From: Anaerolineae bacterium
GTDB taxonomy: Bacteria; Chloroflexota; Anaerolineae; UBA1429
Length of the DNA: 12,738 nt
Assembly: GCA_007123335.1 (NCBI GenBank)
Contig: SKLG01000301.1
Location: 1 to 12,738 of the forward strand
Reading direction: 5' to 3'
The position numbers were made by a program, and so were the translations under genes. The notes under the pieces were generated by a model. It ran no database searches. It saw only the letters and a list, made by a program, of their open reading frames with translations, and was not told the origin of the DNA. This document shows, piece by piece, positions 5,786-12,658 of the stretch; the stretch's first letter is position 1; each line of letters opens with the position of its first letter.

Positions 5786-7849
5786 GTGACAGCAGGAAAG
5801 CAGCAGGATACCAACGTTCGCGGCAACGGATCGGGTAAGCATGCCGATATGGACACCGTCCAAGCTCTCCATGCGGTGCTCATTGTCGACGATGACGCGC
5901 GCTTTTTGGGGCGTCTCGCGCCAGATCTCGAAATGCTGGGCCTCGATGTGGCGGTGGCCTATGACGGCACCGCTGCCATTCAACAGATCAACGATACCCA
6001 CTATGACCTGATCCTTATCGATGTGATGATGCCCGGTATGAACGGCATGGAGGCGTTGGGGCAGATCAAGGCGGTGAATCCTCAGGCCATGGTCATCATC
6101 ATGGCCGGCAAGAGCCAGGTGGAGGGAATCGTCTCCGACACCCTGTGGTCGGGGGCCGATGGCGTGCTGCACAAGCCCTTTACGGCCCAGGAACTGGTGG
6201 ATCTGGCCGAGGACACCCGTCAGGATCGCGCCGAGCAGCCGCTGATCGACCTGTCGAGATACGATATTGTGTCAGATGTGCTCGCGCTGGTGCCCGAGGC
6301 GTTGGCGCGCAAGTATGTGCTCCTGCCGCTGGAGAGGATGGATGGCAGCTTGACGGTGGCCATGGCCGACCCCTCGAATCTCTATGCCATCGAGGATTTG
6401 CGAGTGCGCACCGGATTGAACATCCGGCCGTTGCGGGCCTTGCCCACCGATATCCAGAGCGCGCTGAGCACCTACTATGGCCAGGAGGGCGAGATCGAGC
6501 GCGAGATCGAGCGCATCGCGCCCTCGACGCGGGACACTGAGAACGAGGCGGCGGCCAGGCTCTCGGCTGAGGTGATCTCGCGCACGCCCATCGCTCGCGC
6601 CGTGGAGCTGATGGTGCGCCAGGCGGTAAAAGACAAGGCGTCGGACATTCACCTGGAGCCGCAGGAGGATCGCCTGCGCGTGCGCTATCGCATCGATGGC
6701 GTGCTCCACGACTCGATGGCGCTGCCCAAGCGGGTGCATGCGCCCATCCTCTCGCGCATCAAGGTGCTCTCCCATCTCAACATCGCCGAACGCCGCCGTC
6801 CGCAAGATGGCCAATTCTCCATGGATGTCGACGGCCGCACGGTGGATATACGCGTGGCGACGGTGGACACCATCCACGGCGAGATGTCCGTGATGCGCGT
6901 GCTGGATAAATCGGTGTCGGTGTTGCCGTTGGAAAAGGTGGGCTTTTTGCCCGATGTACAAGACACGTACCAGCATATCATCCATGCTCCCTGGGGCATT
7001 CTGCTCATCGCCGGCCCCACCGGCTCGGGCAAGACCAGCACCCTCTATGCCAGCATCAACCAGTTGGACAAGGATGAGAAAAAGATCATTACCATTGAGG
7101 ACCCCGTAGAGTATCGCTTTGAGGGCATCAGTCAGATGCAGGTGAACCGCCAGGCGAACATCACCTTTGCCACCGGCTTGCGGGCGGCGATGCGACTCGA
7201 CCCCGATATCATCCTCGTGGGCGAGATCCGCGACCAGGAGACGGCCTCCACGGCGGTGCAGGCCTCGCTCACCGGCCACCTGGTGCTGTCGTCGATCCAC
7301 GCCAACGATACCGTGGGCGCGATTTTGCGCCTCATCGATCTGGGCGTCGAGCCCTTTCTGGTGACCTCTTCGTTGCTCGGCGTGGTGTCGCAGCGGCTGG
7401 TGCGCAGGGTTCACCAGGATTGCGCCGAGACGCGGATCGCCCCCGCATCGGAGCAGGTGATCTATGAGCGCGAGCTTGCAGAGGCGCGCCGCGAGTTTGT
7501 CTATGGCCGCGGCTGCAACGGTTGCGCCGGCACCGGCTATCGCGGGCGCGTGGCGTTGTTCGAGCTGCTGGTGATGAATGACGAGATCCGCCGCATGGTG
7601 CTGCAAAACGCCAACTCGGACGAGATTCGCCTGGCTGCCGAGGAGGGCGGGATGCGCTCTCTATTGCAGGATGGCATGACCAAGGCCGGCAAGGGTATCA
7701 CCACGCCCACCGAGGTGCTCAAGAACATCTTTGCGCTGCAACAGCGACAGGCGTCGGGGGAGGCATCCAACGGCCATGGCGCCAACGGCGACGGGGCCGA
7801 TGCTCTGGTGAACCAGGGAGCCTTGCCCGCCGTGGGCGCGCAATCATAG
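5786..7849 (+). CDS. Receiver domain-GspE/PilB fusion: type IV filament assembly ATPase
   Basis: A 687-residue cytoplasmic ATPase that should power filament assembly. Counting from GTG 5786, a CheY-like receiver domain spans about 30-142: acidic pocket 'VDDD' (34-37), phospho-acceptor Asp79 in 'LILIDVMMPG', and Lys130 in 'HKPF'. The switch Thr/Ser position is Ala107. A GspE/MshE N-domain-like part follows (about 156-232). The ATPase core has Walker A 'GPTGSGKT' (410-417), Asp box 'IITIEDPVE' (434-442), Walker B 'DPDIILVGEIRD' (472-483, Glu480) and His box 'GHLVLSSIHAND' (497-508). The zinc site normally has four Cys; here it reads His543-x2-Cys546 and Cys577-x2-Cys580. The long Asp-box and zinc-site layout is that of assembly (PilB/GspE) rather than retraction (PilT) ATPases. 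Control by phosphorylation is implied. The platform gene follows after 12 bases. Confidence 0.92.
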   Translation: MTAGKQQDTNVRGNGSGKHADMDTVQALHAVLIVDDDARFLGRLAPDLEMLGLDVAVAYDGTAAIQQINDTHYDLILIDVMMPGMNGMEALGQIKAVNPQAMVIIMAGKSQVEGIVSDTLWSGADGVLHKPFTAQELVDLAEDTRQDRAEQPLIDLSRYDIVSDVLALVPEALARKYVLLPLERMDGSLTVAMADPSNLYAIEDLRVRTGLNIRPLRALPTDIQSALSTYYGQEGEIEREIERIAPSTRDTENEAAARLSAEVISRTPIARAVELMVRQAVKDKASDIHLEPQEDRLRVRYRIDGVLHDSMALPKRVHAPILSRIKVLSHLNIAERRRPQDGQFSMDVDGRTVDIRVATVDTIHGEMSVMRVLDKSVSVLPLEKVGFLPDVQDTYQHIIHAPWGILLIAGPTGSGKTSTLYASINQLDKDEKKIITIEDPVEYRFEGISQMQVNRQANITFATGLRAAMRLDPDIILVGEIRDQETASTAVQASLTGHLVLSSIHANDTVGAILRLIDLGVEPFLVTSSLLGVVSQRLVRRVHQDCAETRIAPASEQVIYERELAEARREFVYGRGCNGCAGTGYRGRVALFELLVMNDEIRRMVLQNANSDEIRLAAEEGGMRSLLQDGMTKAGKGITTPTEVLKNIFALQQRQASGEASNGHGANGDGADALVNQGALPAVGAQS

Positions 7850-7861
7850 GGGGGATAAGAG

Positions 7862-9061
7862 ATGGCCTATCAGTATGTGGCCTATACGCCGCAGGGAGAT
7901 CAAATCCAGGGGCGGATCGAGGCCGAGTCGGAGCACGAGGCCGAGGAGCTGCTCTGGAAGCAAAAATACACCGTCATCTCGCTCAAGGCGGTCCAAGAGA
8001 GCGCCGGGATGCAGCTTTTCAGCAGTCGCATCAAGACCCGCGACCTCATCGTCTTCTCCCGGCAGTTGGCCACGCTGATCGAATCAGGCGTTTCCATCGT
8101 GCGCGGGCTGGAATTGCTGCGCGATCAGATCACCAGCAAGGTCTTTCGTCAGATCCTCGATGAGATCATCATGGACGTGCAGCAGGGGCGTTTTTTCTCC
8201 GAAGCGGTGGCGCGCCATGAAAAGGCCTTTCCCACCATGTATGCGCGCTTGCTCGAGATCGGCGAGCGCGCCGGCAATCTGGTCATGGTGCTGCGCCAGG
8301 TGGCCACCTACATGGAAAAGGAAGAGACGCTGATCCGTCGCATCCGTGGGGCCAGCTCCTATCCCGCTTTTGTACTTTGCATGGCCTTTGGCGTCGTGTT
8401 CCTCATGCTGACCGTGGCTCTTCCGCCATTGATGCAGCTCTTTACCTCCTTTGGCGCCGAGCTGCCCCTGCCCACGCGCATACTCATCGGGCTGACCGAG
8501 TTCACGTCGACGTACACGTTGCAGATCGTCCTCGTTGCCGTCATCGTCATCGCCGGCGGCGTGCTCTTTGTGCGCAGTAAGGGCGGCAAGCAGGTCTTTG
8601 ATCGGCTCATGGTCAAGGTGCCACTGGTGGGGCGAGTCATCGTTCAGGGCGCTGTGGCCCGTCTGTGCCGCTCGACCTCGACGCTGCTCCAGGCGGGCAT
8701 CTCCTTGCCCGAGATTCTCGAGATGTCGATTCGCGCCCAGAGCAACACCCTGATCCGCGCCGCGCTGGAGCAGGTGCACAGCGAGCTGCTTCAAGGCCAT
8801 GGACTGGCCGACCCGTTGGCCAGACAGCCGGTGTTCCCCAGCATGCTGGTGCAGATGGTGCGGGTGGGCGAGGAGACCGGCTCGCTGGATTCGAATATGG
8901 ACACCCTGGCGGTATTCTATGAGGATGAAGTAGACCGCACCGTGGACGCCCTGTCCAGCGCCGTCGAGCCGGCGCTGACCATCTTTATTGGCCTCATCGT
9001 TGCTTTTGTCGCCGTCGCCGTTATCTATCCCATGTACTCGCTGATGGGGGCCATCAGCTAG
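7862..9061 (+). CDS. Type IV filament inner-membrane platform protein, PilC/GspF family
   Basis: A 399-residue PilC/GspF homologue of normal length, the membrane platform that the assembly ATPase acts on. It has a short N-terminal 'YQYVAYTPQGDQIQGRIEA' module. Two tandem GspF domains follow: the first with 'FSRQLATLIESGVSIVRGLELL' style signature at 65-86 and 'EIGERAGNL' at 132-140, the second with 'LCRSTSTLLQAGISLPEIL' at 268-286 and 'VGEETGSLDSNM' at 335-346. Hydrophobic segments are at about 168-190, 218-237 and 370-391, the usual three-pass arrangement. The ATG at 7862 follows a GGGGGAT-type site 12 bases after the ATPase stop. It pairs functionally with the ATPase upstream. Confidence 0.95.
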   Translation: MAYQYVAYTPQGDQIQGRIEAESEHEAEELLWKQKYTVISLKAVQESAGMQLFSSRIKTRDLIVFSRQLATLIESGVSIVRGLELLRDQITSKVFRQILDEIIMDVQQGRFFSEAVARHEKAFPTMYARLLEIGERAGNLVMVLRQVATYMEKEETLIRRIRGASSYPAFVLCMAFGVVFLMLTVALPPLMQLFTSFGAELPLPTRILIGLTEFTSTYTLQIVLVAVIVIAGGVLFVRSKGGKQVFDRLMVKVPLVGRVIVQGAVARLCRSTSTLLQAGISLPEILEMSIRAQSNTLIRAALEQVHSELLQGHGLADPLARQPVFPSMLVQMVRVGEETGSLDSNMDTLAVFYEDEVDRTVDALSSAVEPALTIFIGLIVAFVAVAVIYPMYSLMGAIS

Positions 9062-9090
9062 AGGGCACTATCGCCGGGGGAGGATTCACC

Positions 9091-9471
9091 ATGCGATCAT
9101 GTGCGCAATGCCGGCGCAAGCTGTTGGATGACCAAGGGGGTGCGTCCTTTGCCAGCCAGCTTGTGGCGCTGGCCATCATCAGCGTCACGCTTATGGTGTT
9201 CGTCGCCGCTCTCTACACCAGCGGCACGGGCGCATTGCTGGTGCGGCAGCGGGTCAGCGCACAGAACCTGGCCCGGCAGCAGATGGAGGTGATCAAGGAG
9301 GCCCCTTATCAAACCAGCTATGACATCCTGGACCCTCCCGTCTACACCGTGACCGTCGACGTGGACGAGATTGAGGACGGTCTGCAAAAGATCATCGTGC
9401 AGGTCTGGAGCGATCTAGGTAGCCAGTTATTGTGCACGCTAGAGGGATACAAGAGGAGAGTCAGCGCATGA
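9091..9471 (+). CDS. Small GspI-like pseudopilin with degenerate prepilin signature
   Basis: A 126-residue single-pass protein with a prepilin-like N-terminus: a basic leader ending 'DDQGG' (Gly17), then a hydrophobic helix starting Ala18. The helix contains 'QLVALAIISVTLMVFVAAL' (23-41), closely like the 'EVLVALAI' of GspI/PilV. The expected Phe at +1 is Ala and the conserved Glu at +5 is Ser22. A soluble domain of about 75 residues follows, with 'LARQQMEVIKEAPYQTSYD', a segment typical of GspI/PilV-like minor pilins. It is probably a minor subunit that is cleaved by prepilin peptidase and placed at the filament tip. GGGGGAGG precedes the ATG at 9091. Its stop overlaps the next start (ATGA at 9468-9471), indicating coupled translation. 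Confidence 0.8.
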   Translation: MRSCAQCRRKLLDDQGGASFASQLVALAIISVTLMVFVAALYTSGTGALLVRQRVSAQNLARQQMEVIKEAPYQTSYDILDPPVYTVTVDVDEIEDGLQKIIVQVWSDLGSQLLCTLEGYKRRVSA

Positions 9472-10001
9472 TCCGGCGGCGTTGGGCAATGTGCCGTGCA
9501 CGGCTGGCGCACCTCGGGCAGGACGAGTCGGCGTTCACCTTGCTGGAGACGATCCTCAGCATGGCCATCACGTCGTTGGTGCTGGGGGCCGTGGTGGTGA
9601 CCATCTACCAGTTCAACACACTGACCCGCCGTCAGAGCGATGCCATGCTAATAAGCCAGCAGATGGGGAACCTGGCGACGGTGCTCAGCCAGGACGTGGT
9701 CAGCGCGCGCGAGGGCGTCGTGAGCGAGTATGGAACCAGGCTCACGCTGACGCTGGTCAAGTATGATTTTGGTGCGGACACCGAGCCCATCACGACGACC
9801 GTTGTCTATGAGCATATCGGCAGCGAGCTGTGGCGTGGGATAGTAGGAGGGGCGGAACGGCGGGTGGCGCGCTATGTCGATGCGGTGGATTTTGGCCCCG
9901 ATGGTCCTTTACCGATCACGGTGCAGGTGACTATCGCCACGGGGCTACGCCAGGAGAGCCTGCCCACGGTGTTGCGATACGAGAGGCGCCCTGTGGAGTG
10001 A
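9468..10001 (+). CDS. GspJ-like minor pseudopilin
   Basis: A 177-residue type IV pilin-like protein. The leader of 22 residues ends in 'DESA'. The mature N-terminus 'FTLLETILSMAITSLVLGAVV' style helix keeps Phe+1 and Glu+5 (Glu27), which neutralises the incoming subunit during assembly. The residue before the cut is Ala instead of the usual Gly, which prepilin peptidases can sometimes accept. After the helix comes a globular domain with 'ISQQMGNLATVLSQDVVSA' (62-80), a GspJ/PilW-like feature. The start at 9468 overlaps the previous stop and has AGAGGAGAG at 9452-9460. An in-frame ATG at 9432 is less likely because it would overlap the previous gene by 40 bases and has no site. It likely forms a tip complex with its neighbours. 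Confidence 0.85.
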   Translation: MIRRRWAMCRARLAHLGQDESAFTLLETILSMAITSLVLGAVVVTIYQFNTLTRRQSDAMLISQQMGNLATVLSQDVVSAREGVVSEYGTRLTLTLVKYDFGADTEPITTTVVYEHIGSELWRGIVGGAERRVARYVDAVDFGPDGPLPITVQVTIATGLRQESLPTVLRYERRPVE

Positions 10002-10021
10002 CGACGGGGAAGGAGTGTGCC

Positions 10022-11215
10022 ATGCGATCATGCTCAAGGTTCTTGCGGGAAGAACGTGGCGACATGCTGCCCTTTGCTTTGGTGGCGCTGATGGTGGCGG
10101 CGCTGCTCATCGGGCCGCTGTTGGCCCATGTCAGCAGTGGCCACCGCACCGTCGATCAGGGGCGGCAGGTCATGCGTCGCCACTATGCCAGCGATGCCGG
10201 CGTCGAGTACGCTCTCCATGTTCTACAGAGTGATGCCGATCTCCGTCAACAGCTTCGCGTCGAAGGAAAGCCGGTGGTCACGCTGGATGCGCCCACGACG
10301 GTGAACGGCGAAACGCCCGTCGTCGAGATCGTGTATGCGGGACAAATGGCCAGAGGCCAAGTCCAGTCCGCAAAAGTCCCGCTTGGTTGGGTGCTCTGGG
10401 CCGACAGCCCTAGTGCGAACCATACCATTCAGACTACCGGTAGTGGGCATACCATCTATGGCGACGTGCACAGCAACCACATCATCTTTATCAGCGGATC
10501 GGGACATGTGATTCACGGCGACGTGAGTTATGTGACCTCTTTTTCTGGCGGCGGAGTCAGCATCGTGCCTGGCCCTGCCAAGCAAGTTGAGGTCCTCGAT
10601 CAGCCCATTTCATGGGACCTGGCTGATTTCGCTCCCGGTGGTCACATCGCCCTTGCCGCTGAAGCAGACGATGCGTACTACTACCACGAGTCCTGGCCCT
10701 ATGGTGGCGCAGGGGCTGTGGTGCCGGAGGGATTGCACTATGTCACCGGATCGGTTTCGATGCAGGGCTCATCTATCACCAGGCCCAACGTCACCATCGT
10801 GGCAACGGGGGATATTTCCCTCAGCGGCTCGGATGTCGAGTATACGCCGTATATCACGGAACTTGCGCCCCTCGTATTTTTCTCTGGGTATCAGGGTAAC
10901 AACAAGGGCATCAACCTCAGCGGAAGCAACGTGCGTATCCGCGGTGTGTCATATGCTCCCGAGGGAGAGATCTCGCTGACCGGTTCTGGCGGCGAGATCA
11001 ATGGGGCATTCATCGGTGGGGTGATCAAGGTGGCGGGGTCGGGCGCCCAGATAGGGCTGGAGCCGATCTTGGTCCAAGATAATGACGCTGAACCTGAGAC
11101 CATCTTTGCCCAGATATACGATGTTCGCTCTACCGCTGGCGGCACAGTGACTACCGCCCGCCTGCGGCATGATGTGGATGGAGGCTGGAAGATCATCTCT
11201 TGGAATATCGAGTAA
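10022..11215 (+). CDS. Large PilX/GspK-like filament protein with Gly/Ser repeat (beta-helix-like) body, copy A
   Basis: A 397-residue exported protein. A 13-residue leader ending 'EERG' precedes a hydrophobic helix starting 'DMLPFALVALM' (14-24), with Pro at +4 and no Glu at +5, as in GspK/PilX-type tip subunits. The helix runs to about 36 and is followed by 'YASDAGVEYALHVL' (55-68), a common PilX-family motif. The body (about 130-345) is built of short strands with recurring 'GSGH', 'SGSG', 'LSGS' and 'LTGSGG' turns, as expected of a parallel beta-helix. The end is a separate 'YDVRSTAGGTVTTARLRHD' motif. No cysteine occurs after the leader. It starts at ATG 10022 with AAGGAG 6 bases upstream. 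The longer open frame back to 9830 overlaps the GspJ-like gene and is rejected. It is a probable filament-tip or adhesin component; function is inferred. Confidence 0.75.
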   Translation: MRSCSRFLREERGDMLPFALVALMVAALLIGPLLAHVSSGHRTVDQGRQVMRRHYASDAGVEYALHVLQSDADLRQQLRVEGKPVVTLDAPTTVNGETPVVEIVYAGQMARGQVQSAKVPLGWVLWADSPSANHTIQTTGSGHTIYGDVHSNHIIFISGSGHVIHGDVSYVTSFSGGGVSIVPGPAKQVEVLDQPISWDLADFAPGGHIALAAEADDAYYYHESWPYGGAGAVVPEGLHYVTGSVSMQGSSITRPNVTIVATGDISLSGSDVEYTPYITELAPLVFFSGYQGNNKGINLSGSNVRIRGVSYAPEGEISLTGSGGEINGAFIGGVIKVAGSGAQIGLEPILVQDNDAEPETIFAQIYDVRSTAGGTVTTARLRHDVDGGWKIISWNIE

Positions 11216-11276
11216 AAGGGCTGCACCGATGATCTGCCATGGAAGGGTATAGGGCCGATCCAGGAATGGGGCAAGG

Positions 11277-12512
11277 ATGATCCGCTGGCGAAGTAGAGGT
11301 TTGGATGGCGCCTCTTCCCCAATCTCTTTGGGGAGCGAAAATCTTGGGCGCGAAGAACGTGGCGACATGCTACCCTTTGCCCTGGTGGCGGTAATGATCG
11401 GCGTGCTGCTCATCGGCCCGCTGCTGGTCCATGTCAGCAGTAGTCACTTTACCACCAGAGCCAGTGGTGTGATGATGGAACGGCAATACACCAGTGACGC
11501 GGGTGCCGAGTACGGCATATACCGACTCCAGACAGATAGCGCGCTCCGCCAGGCTTTGATAGACACACCCTTTGTCCCCTTACCGTTAGATTGGCCAGCC
11601 GATGAAGGATCGTCGATAACGGTCAATCAACAGGTGCCTGTTGTCGAGGTGGTGTGTCTGGGCACACTTGTACCGTGTACAGAAAAGCTCAACTGGGTGC
11701 TGTGGGCGGGGAGCGACAGCGGCAACCAAACGATCCAGACCACAGGCCAAGGTCATACTATCATCGGAAACATGCATAGTAACCATAATATCGTGATCAG
11801 TGGCTCTGGGCACGCCATCAACGGAACGATCACCTACGTTGGCGACTATACGGGGCCGGAGGAGTTTGATCGCGATAAGGTGAACACCACAGTCGCGCTG
11901 CCTTTTGCCTGGAGCATCGCCGATTTCGATCTGGAACGGGATGGCAAGTACGCTCAGGCCGCGGATGCTGAGGGCAAATACTATCGTCATGTCGGCAACT
12001 GGAACTGTTGCGGCCCCAATTCGGTGATTCCGCCGGGGCTGTACTATGTAACCGGCAAGGCAACGGTGTCAGGCCGCGGCGAGGGGGTGACCATCGTCTC
12101 TGAGGATAGCATCTCGGTGAGCGGATCCGATATCTATTTCACGCCCTATGTGGACGATCCGGTCCCTCTTGTTTTCTTGGTGGATAATTCGAACAGCAGC
12201 AAGGGCGTCGACATCAGCGGTTCCGGCAGGATCGAGGGTGTCGCGTACGCGCCTCGCGGTCTGCTCAGCCTTACCGGCTCTGGGGGGACGATCTATGGCG
12301 CTTTCCTGGGAGCGTTTGTCAAGGTCGCGGGCGAAGGTGCCAGGATCGAGCTGACGGATATCGATATCATTGTGGATTGTCCGCCCGGAGTCGATATGGA
12401 TGCGCCCCGATGGTATGACGTCCGGTCTACCGTAGATGGCATGGTGACCACGGCCCGGTTGTGGCACGGCATAGATGGATCCTGGCGGATTCTCTCGTGG
12501 TTCGTCGAGTAG
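11277..12512 (+). CDS. Large PilX/GspK-like filament protein with Gly/Ser repeat body, copy B (tandem paralogue)
   Basis: A 411-residue paralogue of the preceding protein, in the same order of parts: leader ending 'EERG' (Gly29), helix 'DMLPFALVAVM' (30-40), 'YTSDAGAEYGIYRL' (71-84), 'IQTTGQGHTIIGNMHSNH' (153-170), 'ISGSGHAINGTITYV' (174-188), 'IPPGLYYVTG' (251-260), 'LSLTGSGGTIYGAFLG' (330-345) and a final 'YDVRSTVDGMVTTARLWHG' (380-398). The leader is 16 residues longer than in copy A. Unlike copy A it has five cysteines in the exported part (127, 134, 244, 245, 368), which could form disulfides. The ATG at 11277 follows a GGGGCAAGG stretch; no better start is seen. It is the last gene of the operon, 38 bases before the terminator stem. 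Likely a structural or tip subunit; role inferred. Confidence 0.75.
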   Translation: MIRWRSRGLDGASSPISLGSENLGREERGDMLPFALVAVMIGVLLIGPLLVHVSSSHFTTRASGVMMERQYTSDAGAEYGIYRLQTDSALRQALIDTPFVPLPLDWPADEGSSITVNQQVPVVEVVCLGTLVPCTEKLNWVLWAGSDSGNQTIQTTGQGHTIIGNMHSNHNIVISGSGHAINGTITYVGDYTGPEEFDRDKVNTTVALPFAWSIADFDLERDGKYAQAADAEGKYYRHVGNWNCCGPNSVIPPGLYYVTGKATVSGRGEGVTIVSEDSISVSGSDIYFTPYVDDPVPLVFLVDNSNSSKGVDISGSGRIEGVAYAPRGLLSLTGSGGTIYGAFLGAFVKVAGEGARIELTDIDIIVDCPPGVDMDAPRWYDVRSTVDGMVTTARLWHGIDGSWRILSWFVE

Positions 12513-12529
12513 CCGCGGCGAAAAGCTAG

Positions 12530-12558
12530 ATGACAGGCTACGATATCTGTGCTACAAT
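12530..12558 (+). promoter_or_regulatory. Promoter overlapping the operon terminator
   Basis: The -35 is ATGACA (12530-12535), the spacer is 17 bases, and there is an extended -10, TGCTACAAT (TG at 12549/12550 region, TACAAT at 12553-12558). The -35 and -10 each match five of six consensus bases. The -10 lies in the left arm of the terminator stem. A transcript starting near 12565 would lack that arm, so it should read through to the downstream gene. Confidence 0.65.
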
Positions 12559-12599
12559 AGGCCAGTGATGCTACTGAGTCTATTGTAGCCTATTTTTTT
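12551..12599 (+). terminator. Intrinsic terminator of the pilus operon
   Basis: A perfect 10-bp inverted repeat, GCTACAATAG (12551-12560) and CTATTGTAGC (12580-12589), encloses a loop that itself holds CAGT/ACTG (12563-12566 and 12573-12576). It is followed by a run of seven T (12593-12599). The stem begins 38 bases after the last pilus gene stop. The stem is only about 40% GC, so its strength relies on length and the T-run. Confidence 0.85.
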
Positions 12600-12658
12600 A
12601 TCGTTATTTGGATAGATTCGCACATCGTCACCTCTCACGACGGATGGCAGAGAGGACC

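Noticed and set aside
6272..7606. Minus-strand open frame of 444 codons opposite the ATPase gene
   Set aside because: The composition is that of an antisense shadow (His/Ala/Gln/Arg-rich, no domain), and the opposite strand carries all GspE motifs.
9830..10021. Upstream extension of large filament protein A
   Set aside because: It overlaps the GspJ-like gene and would bury the prepilin leader. ATG 10022 has a proper ribosome site and restores the leader.
10430..11060. Reading the Gly/Ser repeat body as a bactofilin (polymer-forming cytoskeletal protein)
   Set aside because: Bactofilins are small, cytoplasmic and lack a prepilin-like N-terminus. Only the repetitive beta character is similar.
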